64,000 bases of DNA from Lumbricus rubellus. Taxonomy: Eukaryota; Annelida; Clitellata; Crassiclitellata; Lumbricidae. Where the stretch lies: contig OX243815.1 of assembly GCA_945859605.1 (NCBI GenBank), positions 34,713,785-34,777,784 on the forward strand, in the 5' to 3' direction. The notes beneath the pieces were generated by a model. The model did no database searches. It was not told where the DNA came from and worked only from the letters and a program-made list of their open reading frames with translations. The translations under genes were made by a program, and so were the position numbers. Shown piece after piece: positions 38,001-44,736 of the stretch; the first letter of the stretch is position 1; each line of letters opens with the position of its first letter.

Positions 38001-40242
38001 CGGAGTGCAATATTTGAGCAGATTATCCAGCGAAGAGCTTTCCTGAAGCCGAAAATTTCGAACCTATTCTATGCTATTCTATTTTTGGATTTATAAAGCG
38101 CCTCTCACAATACAACCTAATCAGAAGAAATCCTGGAAAAATAAAAGTCTTAAGACAACTCGCAGAAAAAGTAAAGCCTCCAGATAAAATTTGAGCACGA
38201 ATAATGGTAGGAAGGCCATTCCACAGTAAAGGGCAAACAGAGGCAAAGGCGCGGTGTTGGGCTGTGGCAGTCCGAGATCGTGGAACAAGAAGATCATGAC
38301 GATCTAAAAAACGGAGAGGACGGCCAACAGTAGCTGAGAAAGGCTTCCTAATGAGATCACAAAGGTAGCGAGGCGCTAGACCCAAAAACATCTTATAGGT
38401 GAGAAAAAGAATTTTATATTGAATCCGGGCAGTCAAAGGAATCCAGTGAACCTGGCATGAGAGCATAAATGTAATCTTCAAATTGTTTCGGGGTAACTTC
38501 AGCTTATGAGCCTGGTCTTACGAAGTCAACGGGACTAATCTCGTCCCTATAGCCGTTTAACAGGAAAATGCCGATGGACGTGCTAGCTGCTTCGGGCAGA
38601 AAAATGCCAAATGACCTGCTTCGAACAGACACACCAAAATAAAAGTTCTTTCCAGTTGGACAAAAAGTTCAAACGTGTATTCTTTTTTAATGGCAATTTT
38701 CTTACAGAGATTTTAGTTGGGTTCTGCCGAGAATCAGTTTTGTTAGTGGTCTCGAATATCATTTCTCCTTTCAAATAATTATCGCGGTAGTCCGTTTTAT
38801 TGCAGCGAACTTTTACTGTTCACTTGTGTGCTCTTTTAATTCGTATAGAAATATCTTCGTCTACCAACCCACCGGTTAACTCGCCACCTGAAAGTAAGTT
38901 TTTGCAATTTTTTGTAGCTTAAAAGTTTCTGGACGCACATGTAATGGATGTTCAAAATAATGCAGCGTATTTAGTCAGCAACTAACAGTTGCTTTGTCGG
39001 GAAATTGCATATGAAATTCGACACAAACGCATTGCTCGGCAATTTCTCTCTAGTCAAAGGCGACGCGAAAAAAGTTAATCGCATAAGAAAGTTATGAATG
39101 TTCATCATGAACGAGTGGGGCGCAGTGGTGGAGAGGTGGCGTCGTTGACTTGGAGCCGGAAGGATTGAGGTTCGAATCCACCTCCCCGCGTAAGCAAGTC
39201 CTTTACTTAGAATTGCTCTACGCTTCGGCGTGAAACTCATGCAGTGTCCGCACTGCATCGGGAGCGCCTCTGAGTAGTGAGAGCCTGAATGGGCGCTATA
39301 GCAAGTGCACATACAAACAAACAATACAAACAATGATTCCGGATCGCATAATTATAAGCATTAGAATTCTTCATTTAAAAAAAATAGTCCTTTGAGGTTT
39401 TTTCCAGACCCATTAGAATTGTTAATGTTTATTGAGTGTTGTTAATAATGGTCACAATAATACTAATAAAATATTTGTTTACAAGCACAGGTTGCCGAAT
39501 TCGACTAGTCAGTAAACCACAATTTCAAAAGCAAACTGGAACAGTGTGGGGTGCGTGGCTCAGAGATCTGTCAACCAAGGAAAGCTTCAGTAAAGTTTGG
39601 ATTACCAAGCATTTTACTGACAACGTTCTCTACGAATATTCTACGATGACAAACTTTCGTAAAGACAGAATTAGCAAGATATATGATTTACAGTATTATT
39701 TTTTTGGAACCGGCCATGCTGTGTTTAAAGGAAACTTTTATTACCAAAGATCAGGATATAATGAAATAGTACAATATAGTCTTTTCGAACAGGCGACAAC
39801 TGCAAGATTACCAGTAGACGGAGCTACATTTAACGGTGGTGTGTTTCTTTACTCGACAGAACACAGCTACTTCGATCTATCTGTCGATGAAAATGGCCTC
39901 TGGGCGATCTATTCAAATGAATCTGACACAGAAACGATAATGGTGGCTAAAATAAATGACACTGATTTATCATTAGGTTTGGTTGTAAACGTATCTGTAG
40001 ATAGAAGGTATTATGGAAACGGTTTCGTAGCCTGCGGAACTCTATACTTAGTTCGCGACACGCGTGCTAAGACAACCCATATTGATTATGCATATGATTT
40101 GTTTATGAGACACACTGTACCTGTTCATCTTAAATTTATCAATCCATTCCAGATGAACAACATGGTCACTTACATACCAGAGTTCAGAAATATTTTTTCC
40201 TGGGATAGAGGAAATCAACTAATCTATAATGTTACAGTGTGA
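16749..40242 (+). CDS. Colmedin/gliomedin-like type II membrane collagen-olfactomedin protein (nine exons)
   Basis: The predicted mRNA joins 16749-17096, 19235-19298, 21081-21125, 24610-24672, 24846-24995, 32156-32194, 33316-33372, 38849-38893 and 39491-40242: 1563 coding bases, 520 residues. All junctions keep frame; after exon 1 every intron splits a codon after its first base except the last, which also splits after base one (A|GT, Ser). Domain order: cytoplasmic N-terminus (1-21), membrane anchor (about 22-42), stalk, collagen Gly-X-Y blocks (about 128-236), short linker, olfactomedin domain (272-520). This is the architecture of colmedins (worm unc-122 type) and gliomedin, cell-surface proteins that act in neuron-glia or neuromuscular contact; function here is inferred from that. 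The start has a good ACAACATGG context. Small collagen exons could have been missed, because every collagen exon is phase 1 and can be skipped silently. Confidence 0.85.
17565..18549 (+). mobile_element. Tc1/mariner-superfamily transposon, internally deleted
   Basis: Ends carry ~45-base inverted repeats: CTGTGAGCCATAAAAACCGG at the left (17567 onward), and the complement of CTGTGAGCCATAAAAAACCG at the right (to 18548), with TA near both ends. Inside, 17768-17900 encodes a transposase N-terminus (FKDKILIKNLRECKNYSSRR, then LIKEFPSKNWKR) and, in another frame, GSVERAAGSGRPKS. It then jumps to the C-terminal catalytic part (17917-18219): VIFQQDSAPAHRA and WPPNSPDLNPVDYSIW. The central DNA-binding linker and the first catalytic Asp are missing, so it cannot make active transposase. 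It sits in intron 1 of the colmedin-like gene. Confidence 0.9.
18655..18912 (-). mobile_element. SINE-like repeat with B-box
   Basis: Minus strand: GTGCGACCTGGTGGAGAGTG, then a B-box-like GGTTCAACTCT, then a unique body, ending in a TTTACTTTTACTTTATG tail. The order head/B-box/tail suggests a tRNA-derived SINE. There is no second copy in the window to confirm borders. Confidence 0.4.
19235..19298 (+). CDS. Colmedin-like exon 2: Cys-containing start of collagen region
   Basis: Acceptor ATTGCAG; encodes SFCASTKDYCPAGFPGLPGLP and half a Gly codon; donor GTTTGT is weak. Two Cys residues just before the first Gly-X-Y triplets could cross-link the trimer, as in other membrane collagens (inference). 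Confidence 0.75.
19436..19490 (+). repeat. L2/SINE-type 3' tail fragment
   Basis: GCGCCTCTGAGTAGTTTTTC followed by TATATAAATT matches the tails at 32.9, 39.3, 51.6 (inverted) and 53.9 kb. Only the tail is present. Confidence 0.55.
20140..20714. mobile_element. GGACAAAATGG-array element A
   Basis: Left end: GGTTCTATTTTGG, then units GCGGACAAAATGGTATGGAC up to about 20200. Right end (20640-20714): inverted units (CCATTTTGTCCGTA...) finishing GGTCACC, i.e. GGTGACCGGACAAAATGG read inward. Flanks AATTATTTT (20131-20139) and AATAATTTT (20715-20723) are a 9-base near-identical duplication. The middle repeats CATTAATCCAGCTTCCATTTC-like ~50-base units about six times (20380-20640). No protein. Confidence 0.65.
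21081..21125 (+). CDS. Colmedin-like exon 3: collagen repeats
   Basis: Acceptor TTTTCTAG; 45 bases, encoding five Gly-X-Y triplets (GKKGESGSHGENGIP) read across the split Gly codon; donor GTATCA. The 45-base size and split-Gly borders are typical of collagen exons. Confidence 0.8.
21640..22170 (-). pseudogene. RTE-clade retrotransposon 3' fragment
   Basis: The minus strand gives TKARIVKAMIFPVVL near 22130-22080 (RTE post-RT motif that normally continues LYGCE), then decayed tail sequence, and ends in an (ATAATAATG)-like run at 21640. No intact frame. Confidence 0.6.
22436..22490. repeat. 27-base tandem duplication
   Basis: CCGGAGAGGTAAGCATTGGG plus TATACTTT appears twice head to tail. Near 22188-22250 a GTCCAGAA...CAGCTATTGATCTGAAA segment also resembles 21280-21345, so this intron has short dispersed repeats. 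Confidence 0.75.
22675..23583. mobile_element. Long-TIR MITE in intron 3
   Basis: About 105 bases at 22675-22780 (GCATATAGGCATTCCGTGCC to ATTATGAATATTCATAACCAG) are found inverted at 23478-23583 with roughly 80% identity by eye. The spacer (about 700 bases) has no transposase. The extreme ends do not align cleanly, so I could not fix a target duplication. Confidence 0.65.
23857..23935 (-). repeat. 3' tail fragment of tRNA-headed SINE family 2
   Basis: TTCGTTTATTAACATTCAATC followed by ACGCAGAATGACTACAGG matches, diverged, the end of the fuller copy at 55975-56030. Only the tail side is present. Confidence 0.55.
24610..24672 (+). CDS. Colmedin-like exon 4: collagen repeats
   Basis: Acceptor TTTGTATAG; 63 bases, seven triplets beginning GREGVRGADGAKG and ending with GEP before a split Gly; donor GTTAGA. 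Separated from exon 5 by only 173 bases, the shortest intron of the gene. Confidence 0.8.
24846..24995 (+). CDS. Colmedin-like exon 5: longest collagen exon
   Basis: Acceptor AATTGTCAG; 150 bases. Encodes GIQGPPGVKGAIGLTGEKG and more triplets ending GDKGDKGEA, then a break VQVRNCS whose final codon completes as Cys across the intron; donor GTAAGA. The charge-rich GEKGDKGDKG is typical triple-helix sequence, and the Cys pair after it marks an interruption. Confidence 0.9.
25107..25960 (-). pseudogene. L2/CR1-like LINE 3' end
   Basis: Minus frame 25345-25764 encodes the conserved RT thumb/C-terminal block of L2-group LINEs: LVHAFVVSRLDYCSSIYGGL, then RVLRTAARLIG, DVLHWIPYPQRITYRISVLV and GLAPLYLQEL. 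A second frame (25107-25529) covers the FNAAAL / RPRT region to the end, so there is one frameshift near 25400. Upstream 25780-25960 carries further RT (NRLRLNPNKTQL-like). The 3' tail has the AGCGCTATATCAAATT ending shared with local SINEs. Confidence 0.8.
26205..26472 (+). pseudogene. Reverse transcriptase palm fragment
   Basis: The frame encodes NLHFADDI (catalytic Asp-Asp), then SQTLGLKIEAEKTKTMII, the FADD to K-T-K-x-M segment of non-LTR retrotransposon RTs. Only about 90 codons are open, and flanking RT sequence is absent. Confidence 0.7.
26785..26872. repeat. CCCCCCGGATAG palindromic repeat cluster
   Basis: TATCCCCCCGGATAG, CATCCGGGGGATAG, CATCCCCCCGGATAG and CAGGGGGATA occur within 90 bases in alternating orientation. 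The look is that of the other array elements (C-rich run next to a GGATA/GGACA core) but I see only one cluster, so it may be a solo terminus. Confidence 0.5.
26880..28020 (+). pseudogene. RTE-clade retrotransposon, degenerate
   Basis: Recognisable RT blocks in order on the plus strand: AVEWAIQQLKDNKAP-like start (26905), WPKDWKSSTFIPIF (27020), GFRKGRGTRDYI (27197), VHLCFIDYSKAFDCINHSLL (27280-27335; catalytic Asp), a broken GVSQGCILS-like block (27465), YADDTTLL (about 27593), and LPRMLYGSETWT (27930). Stops and shifts throughout. It is closely related to the copy at 34.4-36.3 kb. Confidence 0.8.
28558..28682. repeat. ~120-base foldback repeat
   Basis: ACAAATATTAAGTCGCACCG followed by CAGTTCATGCGACC is inverted 60 bases later as GGTCGTATGAACTGCGGCGC followed by GACTTATG...CAATATTTGGT. 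This gives a compact hairpin of about 50-base arms, MITE-like. Confidence 0.75.
28697..30415. mobile_element. GTCGA-rich DNA element with TAGACCTG ends
   Basis: TAGACCTGGGCGTCGA at 28697 and TTTCAGGTCTA at about 30405-30415 are short inverted ends. Both flanks are dense in AAGTCG/GGTCGGGTC motifs (28710-28800 and 30235-30410). The interior holds a SINE-like unit and no transposase. This is plausible as a non-autonomous hAT-like element, but the target duplication was not found. Confidence 0.45.
29090..29420 (-). repeat. SINE-like repeat with (GAT)n tail
   Basis: On the minus strand, a ~300-base unit ends GGGCATTGAGCCTAAGG followed by TATTGATGATGATGATG. The RTE insertion at 44737 ends with the same kind of tail (GGTTCTTGATGATGATGATG). 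An RTE-mobilised SINE is the likely reading. The 148-codon frame over it is not a known protein. Confidence 0.45.
30534..31018. mobile_element. GGACAATTCGG-array element D
   Basis: 485 bases. Left array (30534-30610): GGTGTCCGGACAATTCGG, then four to five CCGGACAATT(C/T)(G/A)G units. Right array (30943-31018) is inverted and, read inward, starts GGTTCCCGGACAATTCGG. Flanks TGTTTTCAG (30525-30533) and GGTTTTCAG (31019-31027) form a 9-base duplication with one mismatch. The interior is AT-rich and non-coding. It lies in intron 5 of the colmedin-like gene. Confidence 0.75.
31815..32075. mobile_element. Half copy of the 44-kb long-TIR MITE
   Basis: TATGTCTTTGATTYAATT, AGTATAAAATCGTGTTCCTA and CAAATTAGTCTAGAAACG follow in the same order as the right half of the element at 44053-44692, at roughly 80% identity. 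It ends about 80 bases before colmedin-like exon 6. Confidence 0.75.
32156..32194 (+). CDS. Colmedin-like exon 6: short collagen exon
   Basis: Acceptor ATTATCTAG; 39 bases, giving CPQGPKGHKGEPG after joining with exon 5; donor GTAAGC. It follows a 7.2-kb intron filled with repeats, including a MITE fragment that ends about 100 bases upstream. Confidence 0.85.
32420..32935 (+). pseudogene. L2-like LINE 3' end, heavily decayed
   Basis: The plus strand keeps recognisable C-terminal RT fragments (DCALSYLSELCRPV; RRAFRSATTGIF and FLEHALLQDT near 32690-32760) and the shared tail TTCTTGAAGAGGCGCTATAT. Frames break several times. Sits just downstream of exon 6. Confidence 0.6.
33316..33372 (+). CDS. 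Colmedin-like exon 7: linker
   Basis: Acceptor TATTTCAG; 57 bases encoding YVNSDSLVNWVKDFDKHPK, no longer Gly-X-Y; donor GTAGGC. It joins the collagen part to the olfactomedin side. Confidence 0.8.
33374..34385. other. Intron 7, first part: nothing recognised
   Basis: AT-rich sequence with homopolymer A/T runs and no protein or repeat similarity I can name. Confidence 0.5.
34390..36285 (+). pseudogene. RTE-clade retrotransposon, rearranged
   Basis: In order on the plus strand: AEVEWAIGQLKNNKAPGHDG (34670-34725), WPED and NPKFKKGD (34812-34860), GFRKARGT (34984), GVRQ...CPLLFNLYAERIM (35295-35355), LRYADDTT (35418-35440), GAMIEKERRSD (35619), LIFPVVLYGCEKWT (35755-35800), INACEMWIWRKMLRISWT (35823), FGHVMRSNGLEK (35960) and PRKKWMDE (36045). 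Two segments are duplicated internally: 35097-35150 with 35364-35415, and 35418-35520 with 36073-36177. The 3' end is CTGACGGCACCTGGGCC. In-frame stops show it is inactive. Confidence 0.85.
36826..36910. repeat. 61-base near-perfect palindrome (hairpin)
   Basis: 36834-36863 (TGTGGGTCGCTTACCTAACG, then TGACCAGCGG) and 36865-36894 are exact reverse complements around a single C. Beyond a 5-base interruption the pairing continues (ACCAATA with TATTGGT). The arms carry no mutations between them. It lies in intron 7 of the colmedin-like gene. Confidence 0.95.
36911..37755. other. Intron 7, later part: nothing recognised
   Basis: No gene or repeat family recognised, only AT-rich sequence. A CCAGGTGACCAGGTGA direct doublet lies at 37184-37200. 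Confidence 0.4.
37758..37945 (+). mobile_element. tRNA-headed SINE, family 1, copy b
   Basis: Head TCGTGGCGGTGTAGTGGGTG, exact pol III B-box GGTTCGAATCC (37795-37805), then body ACTTGGGCAAATTGCTAAGC and tail GCGCATCAGAGTAGCGAGAG...GCGCTATAACAAGTG. Colinear with the copy at 39112. Confidence 0.8.
38074..38510 (-). pseudogene. L2-like LINE 3' end
   Basis: A minus frame of 135 codons encodes VHWIPLTARIQYKILFLTYK, MFLGLAPRYLCDLI, then LLVPRSRTATAQHRAFAS and PLLWNGLP, the standard C-terminus of L2-group LINE proteins (HWLPV..RI.YKI.., A...WN.LP). Tail AGAGGCGCTTTATAAATCC. Lies in intron 7, 350 bases before exon 8. The upstream RT is absent, so this is a 5'-truncated insertion. Confidence 0.85.
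38849..38893 (+). CDS. Colmedin-like exon 8: Pro/Ser-rich linker
   Basis: Acceptor TCGTATAG; 45 bases encoding EISSSTNPPVNSPPE; donor GTAAGT (strong). Only phase and splice signals support it, because the linker is not conserved in families like this. Confidence 0.7.
39112..39328 (+). mobile_element. tRNA-headed SINE, family 1, copy c
   Basis: The cleanest copy. Head GGGGCGCAGTGGTGGAGAGG (A-box side), exact B-box GGTTCGAATCC (39169-39179), body, then tail GGGAGCGCCTCTGAGTAGTG...GGGCGCTATAGCAAGTGC and an ACAAACAA run. The tail resembles the L2-like LINE 3' ends here, which would let LINE enzymes copy it. In intron 8. Confidence 0.85.
39491..40242 (+). CDS. Colmedin-like exon 9: olfactomedin domain and stop
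   Basis: Acceptor AAGCACAG; 752 bases, residues 271-520. Hallmarks of the olfactomedin five-blade propeller are visible: GTVWGAWLRD near the start, YFFGTGHAVFKGNFYY, YFDLSVDENGLWAIYSN (calcium-site Asp/Asn region), NGFVACGTLYLV, YAYDL, and YIPEFRNIFSWDRGNQLIY at the C-terminus. Cys272 and Cys452 are placed to form the single conserved disulfide. The open frame extends upstream to 39436 but that part lies inside the intron. Confidence 0.93.
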
Positions 40243-40600
40243 CGTCTGCGGTATCTTGATTAGTGTTTACTGGTTCTCAACAGGGTTCAATTTCTCTGAC
40301 TTTTACACGTATAATGTGCACGGATGTTCTAATCAGAGCATCCGATTTTTGGGACCAATACTTTTGAGAACTTGATGCGCACCAAATTACATTAAGCATC
40401 AGGAATGGTTTTATTTCCTTTGGCTTTGTTGTTGTATTGAAGTAACTGTCACTAAAATCCACTTTTTTTAGCATCACGGCCATTGTTTATGTTTGGAGTA
40501 TATATGTGTCTACTTTTAATATGACATTATTTTGTCCGAACATTGTTGTATGTTGCAAATATAACGAACCAGATGTACGAAATCTATAAAATAAAATTTA
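40243..40600 (+). promoter_or_regulatory. 3' untranslated region with polyadenylation signal
   Basis: AATAAA at about 40590-40595 lies ~350 bases after the colmedin-like stop at 40240-40242. A GT-rich stretch further on (40660-40680) could serve as downstream element. Confidence 0.6.
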
Positions 40601-40698
40601 TTGCGCCTGGGCAGATTGTAGCAATACATCCGTATCTGCAATCTGACAAATATTTGGTGACTCGTGGTAATAAAACTAGTAATAAGTGACGATAATCA

Positions 40699-40870
40699 TT
40701 GTATTGTATTGTATTGTATTGTATTTAAACATTTATAAAGCGCCTCTAGTAGGGTGAACCGTTCAGAGGCGCTCCCAGTGCGCAAGGCCCCGCGAGAAGA
40801 AACAGGTTTTGAGAAGAGACAAAGCAGAAGAGAGACTACCATCATCATGTTGTGCTTTTCCAGTTGGAAG
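40699..40870 (-). pseudogene. L2-like LINE 3' tail with (ATTGT)n
   Basis: A pentanucleotide run TTGTATTGTATTGTATTGTA (40699-40724), then AAGCGCCTCTAGTAGG and AGAGGCGCTCCCAGTGCGCA. The same order is at 25124-25200, where it continues into LINE coding sequence. Here only the 3' end was copied, just past the colmedin-like polyA site. Confidence 0.7.
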
Positions 40871-41695
40871 ACGTAATGATATCCTTGGTCCACCCATACG
40901 TTCTTAGTAGTTGATTAGTAATCACCCATGCATGTTAAGCTTGTAAGCCCAGTTTATGATTCAGGCGAGAATTATTGCATTGTTCTGCTTAATTAATTGA
41001 CCAGCGTATGTACTTAGGGGCAAAAATATATTAAACAAATGGAAAGCTCATTGCTGACTCTATCAACGATCGGCGATGGCATTCACTGGAATAAAGATCG
41101 TCTGTGGCGCCTGCGCACAGAAAAAAAAGAATCGGGAGAGACGAGAAGAAATGGCCGTCTTAACGGGACTGTAGCAGGTCGGCAATAGTTGTTGCTGGAT
41201 ATTGTCAGGCGGTTTCAGGGACATTCGGAAGATTGGAAGATAAAGCAACGATAGTTTCGACTACTAATGTGAGGACATATGGGAACATTCATAATAGCGT
41301 AAGATCGTGTTTACTAACCAGTAATTAATTGGCCTCTTCATTGGATATAGAAGATCGTGACGGGTGGTTCTCGCGACATTGAGAAGTGACCATAAATCTA
41401 AGAGCGTTACGTCGATCTATACACGAACAGTATCATCGAACGGAAAATTCTATATTAAACAAGTAATGTTCAATTCATAGACAGCTGCGGTGAAGAATTA
41501 CGACATTTTCGGAAGAAAAGCCCGGTGACGATAATATACAAGGAAACCTAAAGCCTCTGAGAGCAGCGACTGGAGAGAAGACGATAAACACCTGCCGGTT
41601 ATGAGAAATAACCACAGCTAAGGACTTCAACGCGAGATGGTAGATATGTGGCGACTTTCTACCAGGTTCGACACTGGAAAAATAAGAAAAAAACT
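40871..41695. other. Intergenic, nothing recognised
   Basis: No repeat family or coding similarity seen. Confidence 0.4.
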
Positions 41696-43130
41696 TTACC
41701 CCTTCTCTGGTTCCGCTTTGTGGCGCCGTCTCCGTTTTACCAGAACGCAGTAAGCCTCCCGAGTCACTGTGTGCTGCGTGTGCTCCGTCACCCTGTAACC
41801 CTGTAACTGACGCCTGCGACCGGGGTTACAGCTGCGTAGCGTCGAACACCGGGAGAACCGCGGTCGCCGAGTAGGCGACGTCCTGAGTAATAGGACGGCC
41901 GGCTCTCAACACCGGGCTCTTTATCCCATAGGCAGAGCGCCCGCGCCGGGAACCGCCCTTCGCGACTGCGGCCTTCTCCTTCTTGTCCAACTTGTCGGTA
42001 ACCTTTCGCACTACGCTGCTCTCGAACCTTCTCCATCAACGGGGCATACTGCAAGTTTCCCAAACCCAGGCGACCAGATTGATTTGGACCATGGCCATGC
42101 CAACGGGCTTAACCGATTATACGATCAGACAACTTTCCCATCTCGTCGCCAATAATTCAATCGCGGAGAGGACCAGAGCGGGCAGCGTCGATCTGACTAC
42201 CCGAGAGCGACAAAACACCGACAGCGGCCAAAACTCCCAACGGGACACACGAGAAAACACCTTGTAAAAAACACTCGGCGATCGTCTTGAGTGCTCACAC
42301 GTCCAACTGTCGGCGGCAAACGTAGCTTGACCGTGACACAACCTTCTCGGACGCTCGGAAGAGCGAATCGATGCTGTTCTTTTTCTGAAATAGGTAACGG
42401 AAAACCCCGTCTCCGAAAAGACCAATGATACTTGTAGGACTTTTTACGGCGCCTTTCGCCCTTACTCTCGGCAGTTGGACCTCAGTCTAAAGTCCCTGAA
42501 AAAACTTGATCTTATATCAAGTTTACTTTACCCTCCTAGCCCACCGGCTTGTTTTGGACGCTCGGGCCACAAACGATCCTCTACCCTAGGAGAGCAACAA
42601 AATATCAAGCGTGTGACGGACAACCCAAGATGATTCGATAAATCGAACGTTGCCCTGCGAGCGGCGGTCTAATGCCCACCGACAGACGACCAACGGCTGA
42701 TAAGCCCTTTACTGACGGAACAGACTCAACGTGCGAAGTCCACTCTCTTCTGTCGAACGTCACCCTTGTAGTCACCCGAGGAACAACAAGGAGACTTAAC
42801 TGTCGACAACCTCGTGCCGACAGTTTACGTGTACTGACTCGCGGGTATATTTTTCTCTGAACGTATCTCACCGAAATATCGGTCTTCTGCCAACACCTTG
42901 AGTCGCAGGGTCTCCAACCAGAAACCCCGTAACACTCAAGTTACGCTAAAGCACCCTCACCGATCGGCCACAAATCAAGATCGTGAATACGGCCTGGCGC
43001 TTTCCTCGCAGAGAGGAGCCCAACCCAACCCTGCAAAATCCACGACACAGGTGTGTGTAACACTGACTGTAAAACGCAGTCACCGTAACCTTCACTGGAT
43101 ACTGCGATCGGCCGCTAGTCAGATCACGGA
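41696..43130. other. GC-richer unassigned stretch
   Basis: Visibly more G+C and CpG than the surroundings, with many short overlapping frames on both strands and no protein motif I can name. A CGGTAACC / CCCTGTAACCCTGTAAC motif appears near 41795. It could be untranslated or 5' sequence of a retroelement; unproven. Confidence 0.35.
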
Positions 43131-43600
43131 TACCAATAGGCGCAACCACCCCATGGGACCCGCGGGACACGTCCCCCCCCAACTTTTTTTATAGGCTTGG
43201 GAAGGTCCCCCCCCCACGACTTTCAACGAATGGTCCCCCAACTTTCGCCGAATGATCCCTCCAACTTTCGACGAGAGGTTTGGGACTTTTGCAACTGACA
43301 ACTGCTAATAACCACTTCATTAAGGCTGAATCAAGAGCGTTTTAATCCTGCCTGTAGGGCAGTGTAGGCCACCATCTTAACCCAACATTGTCGGGCTGTT
43401 GGCGTCTCACACAGATTGCACGTGAAACTGTTGCCAAGTGTGAATCACGGAAACTGATCTTTGCTGATAATATTATGTGACCCTTGACTCTTGACTTTCT
43501 TTCAGTAGGCCTATTTTCGTGTTTGGTGTGAATGTAAAACGCAGTCACCGTAACCTTCAATGGATACTGCGAATGGAACAGTCTTCCGACCTTCATTCGC
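43068..43600. repeat. Repeated CGCAGTCACCGTAACCTTCA unit
   Basis: TGTAAAACGCAGTCACCGTA followed by ACCTTCAMTGGATACTGCGA occurs at 43068-43108 and 43533-43573. The interval contains a C-rich segment (43165-43290) with ACTTTCGACGA-like words. Confidence 0.7.
43136..43290. repeat. Dispersed repeat beginning GGCGCAACCACCC, copy 1
   Basis: TAGGCGCAACCACCCCATGG followed by GACCCGCGGGACACGTCC is repeated, diverged, at 43945-44050 (CATAGGCGCAACCACCCTTT, then GGGACCCACGGGACGCGTCC). Both continue into GACC/AACTTYCGAC words. Confidence 0.65.
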
Positions 43601-43944
43601 CAGAGCTCATCTATTGCAGTGTTTAAATCAAAGTTAAAAACTCATTTGTTTTCCTTGTATTATAGCTAGATTTGTAGTGCAAGACTTGTTTTTGTTAAAG
43701 CGCGGCATAAATGACTAATTGTATTGTATTGTATGTTTCTGCCTTTCCAAATGCAAAATACCAGGTCATTTGCAGTCAAATGTGCCAGAAATTATATATC
43801 ATAATATGTGCATATGATTCATTTGCTCTTTTCAAATGCTCCTTTTAGTTTTACTGTTTTATTACTGTGGTAACGCTTGTCTACACGATGTGCGTTAATT
43901 TTAAAAGTGACAGCGGTTAGGGGTTGAACCTAACCATCCCCAGC

Positions 43945-44050
43945 ATAGGCGCAACCACCCTTTGGGACCCACGGGACGCGTCCGTAACTTCTGAGAGGCT
44001 TGGAACGGACCCCAACTTCCGACAAGAGGCCTGGGATGGTCCTTCCCCAC
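43945..44050. repeat. Dispersed repeat beginning GGCGCAACCACCC, copy 2
   Basis: Second copy of the unit at 43136-43290. It ends immediately before the TA that bounds the 640-base MITE. Confidence 0.65.
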
Positions 44051-44052
44051 TA

Positions 44053-44692
44053 GTCTAGGCTTGGAATTTCAAAAGGGCTCTAGAAATCACTGTCAGAAGC
44101 AAATCATGTAACAATTTGCTAACCGGTGTTTTTAGACTAATTTGACCCTCCTGAAAACGAAAATCTCGGTTAGCAAGCTGGATTTTTGGCCGTTCAATGG
44201 GAAAACAAGATGGCGGACAAAATGGCGGACAATTGCTTTGGTTTTTAGTGCAGTGCTAGATGTGTGATCTTGCTTCTATCACATTCCTTGACCTCGAGAA
44301 TGTTGATTTAGACTCAGAAATCATATTTTTATTGCATTCTTAGCTTCATTTATAGCCATTTTAAGATTCTGGCCGCCATTTTGCCCGCCATTTTGGTTTT
44401 CGTGCAGTGCTACATATATGTCTTTGATTCAATTGCATTCCTTGAACCTTATAGTCTTAATTTAAAGTATAAAATCGTGTTCCTATCACATGCAATACTT
44501 TACTTATAGCCACTTGAAGCAATTGTCCGCCATTTTGTCCGCCATCTTGTTTTCCCATGGAACCGCTAAAAATCCAGCTTGCTAACCGCGATTTTCGTTT
44601 TCAGGAGGGTCAAATTAGTCTAAAAACACCGGTTAGCAAATTTTTACATGATTTGCTTCTAACAGTGAAATTTTCAGATCCCAAGCCTAGAC
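44053..44692. mobile_element. Foldback MITE with ~190-base inverted repeats
   Basis: Starts GTCTAGGCTTGG and ends CCAAGCCTAGAC, with TA on both sides (44051-44052 and 44693-44694). About 190 bases from each end are inverted copies at roughly 93% identity, including GAAGCAAATCATGTAA, GGTGTTTTTAGACTAATTTG, ACCCTCCTGAAAACG and ATGGCGGACAAAATGGCGGA. The ~260-base middle is non-coding. TA duplication and long TIRs fit a Tc1/mariner-type MITE. A half copy is at 31.8 kb. Confidence 0.9.
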
Positions 44693-44736
44693 TACACCGA
44701 CTGCTACTTTGCTTTTGACTGTTTTGTTACTGTGGT

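Noticed and set aside
39436..39490. ATG at 39436 as the start of a separate secreted olfactomedin protein with a signal-peptide-like N-terminus
   Set aside because: A strong acceptor AAGCACAG lies at 39483-39490, the reading phase matches exon 8, and upstream exons complete the known colmedin architecture. An alternative promoter cannot be fully excluded.
41783..43200. Several 60-100 codon frames as small host genes
   Set aside because: They overlap on both strands in CpG-rich sequence, share no motif with known proteins and lack splice or start support.
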